Source: Hepatocystis sp. ex Piliocolobus tephrosceles (taxonomy: Eukaryota > Apicomplexa > Aconoidasida > Haemosporida > Plasmodiidae). From it: a DNA stretch of 10,963 bases. A program made the translations under genes and the position numbers. The stretch spans positions 1 to 10,963 of the forward strand of contig CABPSV020000669.1 of assembly GCA_902459845.2 (NCBI GenBank), read 5' to 3'. Numbering within the stretch: the first letter of the stretch is position 1; each line of letters opens with the position of its first letter. Shown here in pieces: positions 10,001 to 10,963 of the stretch. Under the pieces are notes generated by a model, which saw only the letters and a list, made by a program, of their open reading frames with translations, was not told the DNA's origin and searched no databases.

Positions 10001-10963
10001 ACAAGAACATCAGTTAAAGGATTTACAAAAAACTACAACTTATAAACAGTTTTTGGGTACCCATAATAATTTTACCGATACTACTTCTAATAGTCGAAAG
10101 TCTAGTATTAAAACGAAGGTCGATTGTTCTAATCATACTACTGTATCTAATGTATCCAATTTTTCGTATTCATCACATGACTTAAAAGATTCAGAAAAAA
10201 AAAAAAAAAAAAAAAACACAACTAGTAGTAGTAGTAGTAGTAAATATACCATAAAAACAACCGATTCTACAACCAGTAGTAATAACTTAATAGATAAAAT
10301 TAATAAAGTAACTGCAAATGTTAAAAATGTAGTATCTTTTAACAAAACCGGTGTTAATAATAGCTTCAACAGTTTAAATAATAAATCACAAAAGAGTAAA
10401 ATAATTGATAACATTGACACTGATGCGGTACATAACGACACAACTTACGACACAACTTACGACACAACTCGCGACACAACTCGCGACACAACCCACAGTC
10501 GAACTCATAGCCGAACGCACTACCGAACTCATGACATAACATACGATAACAACTTTATTATCCAAAAAAATGAAGAAGAAAATATAAAAGTAATTTTAGA
10601 ATCTCTCGGTAACATAAAATTTAATGTAGAAAATATATTTACCGAATTTGAAAATTTATTTTTTCCAAAAACTTATAACAAAACAATTAATAATGAATTA
10701 ATTTTTAATAAATATAAAAAGGAACTTATTATCAATGGTAGTAACACGAATAATTTTTTAAAAAAAAATGTTAAAAAATGTCATAAATTTTCATTTGTCA
10801 GTACACAAGTACATGACTTTTATAATATTTCAGTTGGGAATAAAACAAAACTAGAAAACCATTTTCTTAAATTAACAAAAACAAAAACAGAATATATAGA
10901 ACAACTAATAAATTTATTATACTTAATTTATATGTTAAAAAAAGCATTTACTTTTGTTACAAT
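759..10963 (+). CDS. TAF2: Transcription initiation factor TFIID subunit 2 (TAF2), Plasmodium-type, 3' partial
   Basis: Whole-gene entry: exon 1 759-4421, exon 2 from 4750 past the right edge. TAF2 is a nuclear, non-catalytic M1-aminopeptidase-like subunit of TFIID. In other eukaryotes it contacts core-promoter DNA together with TAF1 and helps place RNA polymerase II. Diagnostic islands occur in the expected order: N-terminal strands (residues 5-34), a WFP-containing M1-like segment (543-625), a degenerate catalytic helix (about 1050-1065), the segment after the body (1268-1313), an R-rich NARPEKGRKK strand, LWIRVD (about 2457-2462), an MWIQQL...ILAQLES helix, and HEAT-like helices (about 2859-2961). 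No HEXXH motif is seen, as expected for TAF2. An in-frame TAA at 753-755 lies just before the chosen ATG, and homology starts within five residues of it. The product seen here is about 3,290 residues, nearly three times human TAF2, because of Asn/Lys/Asp-rich inserts. The frame breaks once at the poly-A run 6984-7031. Identification is by remembered family sequence, not by a search. Confidence 0.87.
1576..1850 (+). repeat. 15-bp in-frame array coding G-N-N-(N/S)-S, TAF2 exon 1
   Basis: About 18 units of the type GGCAATAACAATAGT / GGCAATAACAGTAGT encode GNNNS and then GNNSS pentapeptides (residues about 273-364). Units of the AAT type come first. A block of identical AGT units follows, then diverging GGAAAT/AGC units. 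The period is a multiple of three, so copy-number change preserves the frame. The apparent 105-codon minus-strand ORF here is a poly-Leu shadow. Confidence 0.93.
2743..2817 (+). repeat. 15-bp array coding N-K-N-N-Y, TAF2 exon 1
   Basis: Five near-perfect 15-nt units (AAAAACAACTATAAT type) encode repeated KNNYN/NKNNY in the second low-complexity insert of exon 1. Frame-preserving period; no function is suggested. Confidence 0.9.
3145..3205 (+). repeat. 12-bp array coding A-D-N-I, TAF2 exon 1
   Basis: Five units of AACATAGCTGAT, the last one diverged, encode NIADNIAD... within the insert before the conserved region at about residue 931. Confidence 0.9.
3978..4009 (+). repeat. 32-nt poly-A coding poly-Lys inside the M1-like body
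   Basis: There are 32 consecutive A between IIIAEGLLSLCFNYY...DETIII and NYNYFIYMLKCLIL. Unlike the run at 6984, both flanks are in the same frame, so the length recorded here is consistent with an intact product. It lies where the human protein has the short turn after the degenerate catalytic helix. Confidence 0.92.
4425..4463. repeat. (AT)n microsatellite at the start of the intron
   Basis: An alternating AT run of about 39 nt begins three bases after the GT donor. Confidence 0.9.
4561..4608. repeat. 48-nt poly-T in the intron
   Basis: There are 48 consecutive T. This is the same recorded length as the poly-A run at 6984-7031, which may be coincidence or a limit of the sequencing or assembly. 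Confidence 0.95.
4651..4720. repeat. Seven perfect TTTATCACTG decamers in the intron
   Basis: Seven head-to-tail identical 10-mers end just before the final polypyrimidine tract. Each copy contains ATCAC, so several equivalent branch-point adenines could be present; that role is inference. Confidence 0.95.
4750..7044 (+). CDS. TAF2: TAF2 exon 2, upstream part, up to the poly-A frame break and apparent stop
   Basis: This part has 764 codons from the acceptor to an apparent TGA at 7042-7044. It starts in frame at 4750, 33 nt before the first ATG of this ORF, so that ATG at 4783 is internal. FEKYFTYFFNTYIKGYGIP followed by HIITFNIHLQRKG and FLVAQN (residues 1268-1313, nt 4888-5025) resembles the human segment that follows the M1-like body (a W..Q.G...F...F.FNRK.N.LEL.I.Q pattern). 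After that the sequence is mostly lineage-specific insert: a G-K-M/T array (about 5247-5310), a Lys run (5669-5699), a D-P-T/D-S-T array (about 5950-6090) and nine NEK triplets (about 6106-6189). One well-ordered block without an obvious homologue sits at 6496-6885; it begins TVIRRKQQLLTLPYTTF and includes FYLGFGYVGSDDL. Read literally, the protein would end after 1,985 residues, before LWIRVD and the HEAT-like region. I regard that stop as an artefact or the result of slippage in the A run. Confidence 0.82.
5247..5310 (+). repeat. 9-bp array coding G-K-M / G-K-T, TAF2 exon 2
   Basis: About seven units of GGTAAAATG/GGTAAAACG give a basic KMGKTGKM... segment. Confidence 0.88.
5669..5699 (+). 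repeat. A-rich run coding poly-Lys, broken by one G
   Basis: Sixteen A, one G, then fourteen A encode about ten Lys. The single G marks the register and the frame is kept on both sides. Confidence 0.9.
5950..6090 (+). repeat. 9-bp array coding D-P-T, then D-S-T and D-S-I
   Basis: Repeats of the type GACCCAACC give DPT/NPT triplets, which shift to GACTCAACC/GACTCAATC giving DST/DSI. It is an acidic, Ser/Thr-rich stretch and relatively C-rich for this genome. Confidence 0.9.
6106..6189 (+). repeat. Nine N-E-K triplets (9-bp array)
   Basis: Nine AATGAAAAA units encode a run of alternating charge, which could form a charged helix. All copies are almost identical at DNA level. Confidence 0.93.
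6984..7031 (+). repeat. 48-nt uninterrupted poly-A in coding sequence, site of a -1 frame change
   Basis: There are 48 consecutive A, coding poly-Lys, preceded by AAAGAAAAAG and followed by GATAAAAGTATGA. The upstream coding frame and the downstream coding frame differ by one base. The downstream frame has TAA codons at 6963, 6966 and 6972, and the upstream frame stops at 7042. The change is therefore confined to about 6975-7041. One more A, or two fewer, would join the frames exactly. Runs this long are often miscounted in sequencing and assembly and are also highly mutable. Confidence 0.95.
7032..10963 (+). CDS. TAF2: TAF2 exon 2, downstream part in the -1 frame, open to the window end
   Basis: I translated this frame from GAT at 7032 through to 10963 and met no stop. 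It starts with D/E-rich sequence and a D-Y-N-G-N array. It then reaches clear TAF2 sequence: FFCFLKLEVIEDDGIRVIKK (about 8082-8150) matches the strand LKVTVQELDG-S, and PIKFRVNARPEKGRKKVAF (8163-8219) matches the KSRRNKKKK strand. ILWIRVDTDF (8451-8480) matches LLWIRIDPDM, and SMWIQQLINDNNILAQLES (about 8518-8574) matches MWQYQL.YERDVVAQ.E. After a long Asn-rich insert, YMHYAVKIRCIYSLCFIHN (about 9717-9773) resembles YRVRMSACFCLAKI. QKKFIHAFFIAISLLRNKN with KIIIFLLINKCYNF (about 9855-9962) resembles the next human helices. IKVILESLGNIKF (about 10587-10622) resembles an EMIDALAN helix. The gene continues beyond the right edge. The ATG at 7041 is not thought to be a real start, because the conserved domains upstream belong to the same protein. 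Confidence 0.85.
7188..7313 (+). repeat. Seven perfect 18-bp units coding D-Y-N-G-N-D
   Basis: Seven identical copies of GATTATAACGGTAATGAC lie just downstream of the frame break. Degenerate relatives sit at 7152-7187. The array is in frame with the downstream TAF2 sequence. Both strands carry open shadow ORFs here only because the repeats lack stops in several frames. Confidence 0.95.
7314..7503 (+). repeat. N-N-D / N-Y-D array with a 63-bp higher-order unit
   Basis: The basic unit is 9 bp (AACAACGAC or AATTACGAC). A GGC codon marks a longer period: it falls at 7368, 7431 and 7494, exactly 63 nt (21 codons) apart. The two full 63-bp units differ only in the order of the NYD and NND triplets. 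This array uses TAC for Tyr, while the adjoining 18-bp array uses TAT. Confidence 0.9.
7713..7826 (+). repeat. Degenerate 9-bp array coding E-K-M / E-K-T / E-I-T
   Basis: GAAAAAATG, GAAAAAACG and GAAATAACG units give a charged, probably helical segment ahead of the conserved region at about 8080. Confidence 0.85.
9127..9215 (+). repeat. AAC/AAT-rich array coding poly-Asn, then N-N-S
   Basis: AAC and AAT codons give about twelve consecutive Asn, then N-S/N-N-S units, in the insert between the LWIRVD region and the HEAT-like helices. A poly-Leu minus-strand ORF here is its shadow. Confidence 0.9.
9377..9397 (+). repeat. 21-nt poly-A coding poly-Lys
   Basis: There are 21 consecutive A; the frame is kept on both sides. 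Preceded by an AGT (poly-Ser) microsatellite at about 9303-9323. Confidence 0.9.
10195..10242 (+). repeat. Poly-A (Lys) followed by (AGT)6 (Ser)
   Basis: A 22-nt A run (10195-10216) leads via AACACAACT into six AGT codons. The frame stays open through both. Confidence 0.88.
10437..10545 (+). repeat. 12-bp array coding D-T-T-Y / D-T-T-R / S-R-T-H
   Basis: GACACAACTTAC-type units drift through GACACAACTCGC to diverged CGAACTCAT units. The result is a polar insert between the HEAT-like helices at about 9962 and the conserved helix at about 10587. Confidence 0.88.

Noticed and set aside
7041..10963. A separate gene starting at the ATG at 7041
   Set aside because: The downstream domains are the C-terminal part of TAF2, whose N-terminal part ends just upstream. 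No intergenic sequence or promoter lies between them.

Overview
The window comes from an extremely A+T-rich eukaryotic genome. It contains long poly-A/poly-T and (TA)n runs, Asn/Lys-rich low-complexity inserts in coding sequence, and an AT-rich GT-AG intron. Together these point to a malaria parasite or close haemosporidian relative (Plasmodium-like). The species cannot be fixed from this window alone.

Layout. Positions 1-758 are non-coding 5' flank. They hold a 17-bp tandem array cut by the left edge, a (TA)n run, a 35-nt poly-A tract, a 16-bp tandem array richer in G+C than its surroundings, and tiny upstream ORFs. From 759 to the right edge there is one very large plus-strand gene, still open at 10963. 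I identify it as TAF2, a subunit of the general transcription factor TFIID. Exon 1 is 759-4421, a 328-nt phase-0 intron is 4422-4749, and exon 2 is 4750 to beyond 10963. No minus-strand gene is supported; the minus-strand ORFs are shadows of low-complexity coding repeats.

The TAF2 identification rests on several islands that align, in the right order, with the human TAF2 architecture as I recall it. They are the N-terminal strand segment, the M1-aminopeptidase-like body without zinc ligands, the segment after the body (split by the intron), the KSRRNKKK-like strand, the LWIR(I/V)D motif followed by an MWQ..L...VVAQLE-like helix, and C-terminal HEAT-like helices. Between the islands lie lineage-specific inserts that bring the part seen here to about 3,290 codons, against roughly 1,200 residues for human TAF2.

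The main puzzle is in exon 2. The reading frame is open to a stop at 7042-7044, just after a 48-nt poly-A run (6984-7031). The conserved TAF2 sequence then resumes in the -1 frame and stays open to the window end. Both frames are open together only from about 6975 to 7041, so the frame change must lie within or beside the poly-A run. A homopolymer length error or polymorphism is the simplest explanation. Slippage on poly-A is the biologically interesting alternative.
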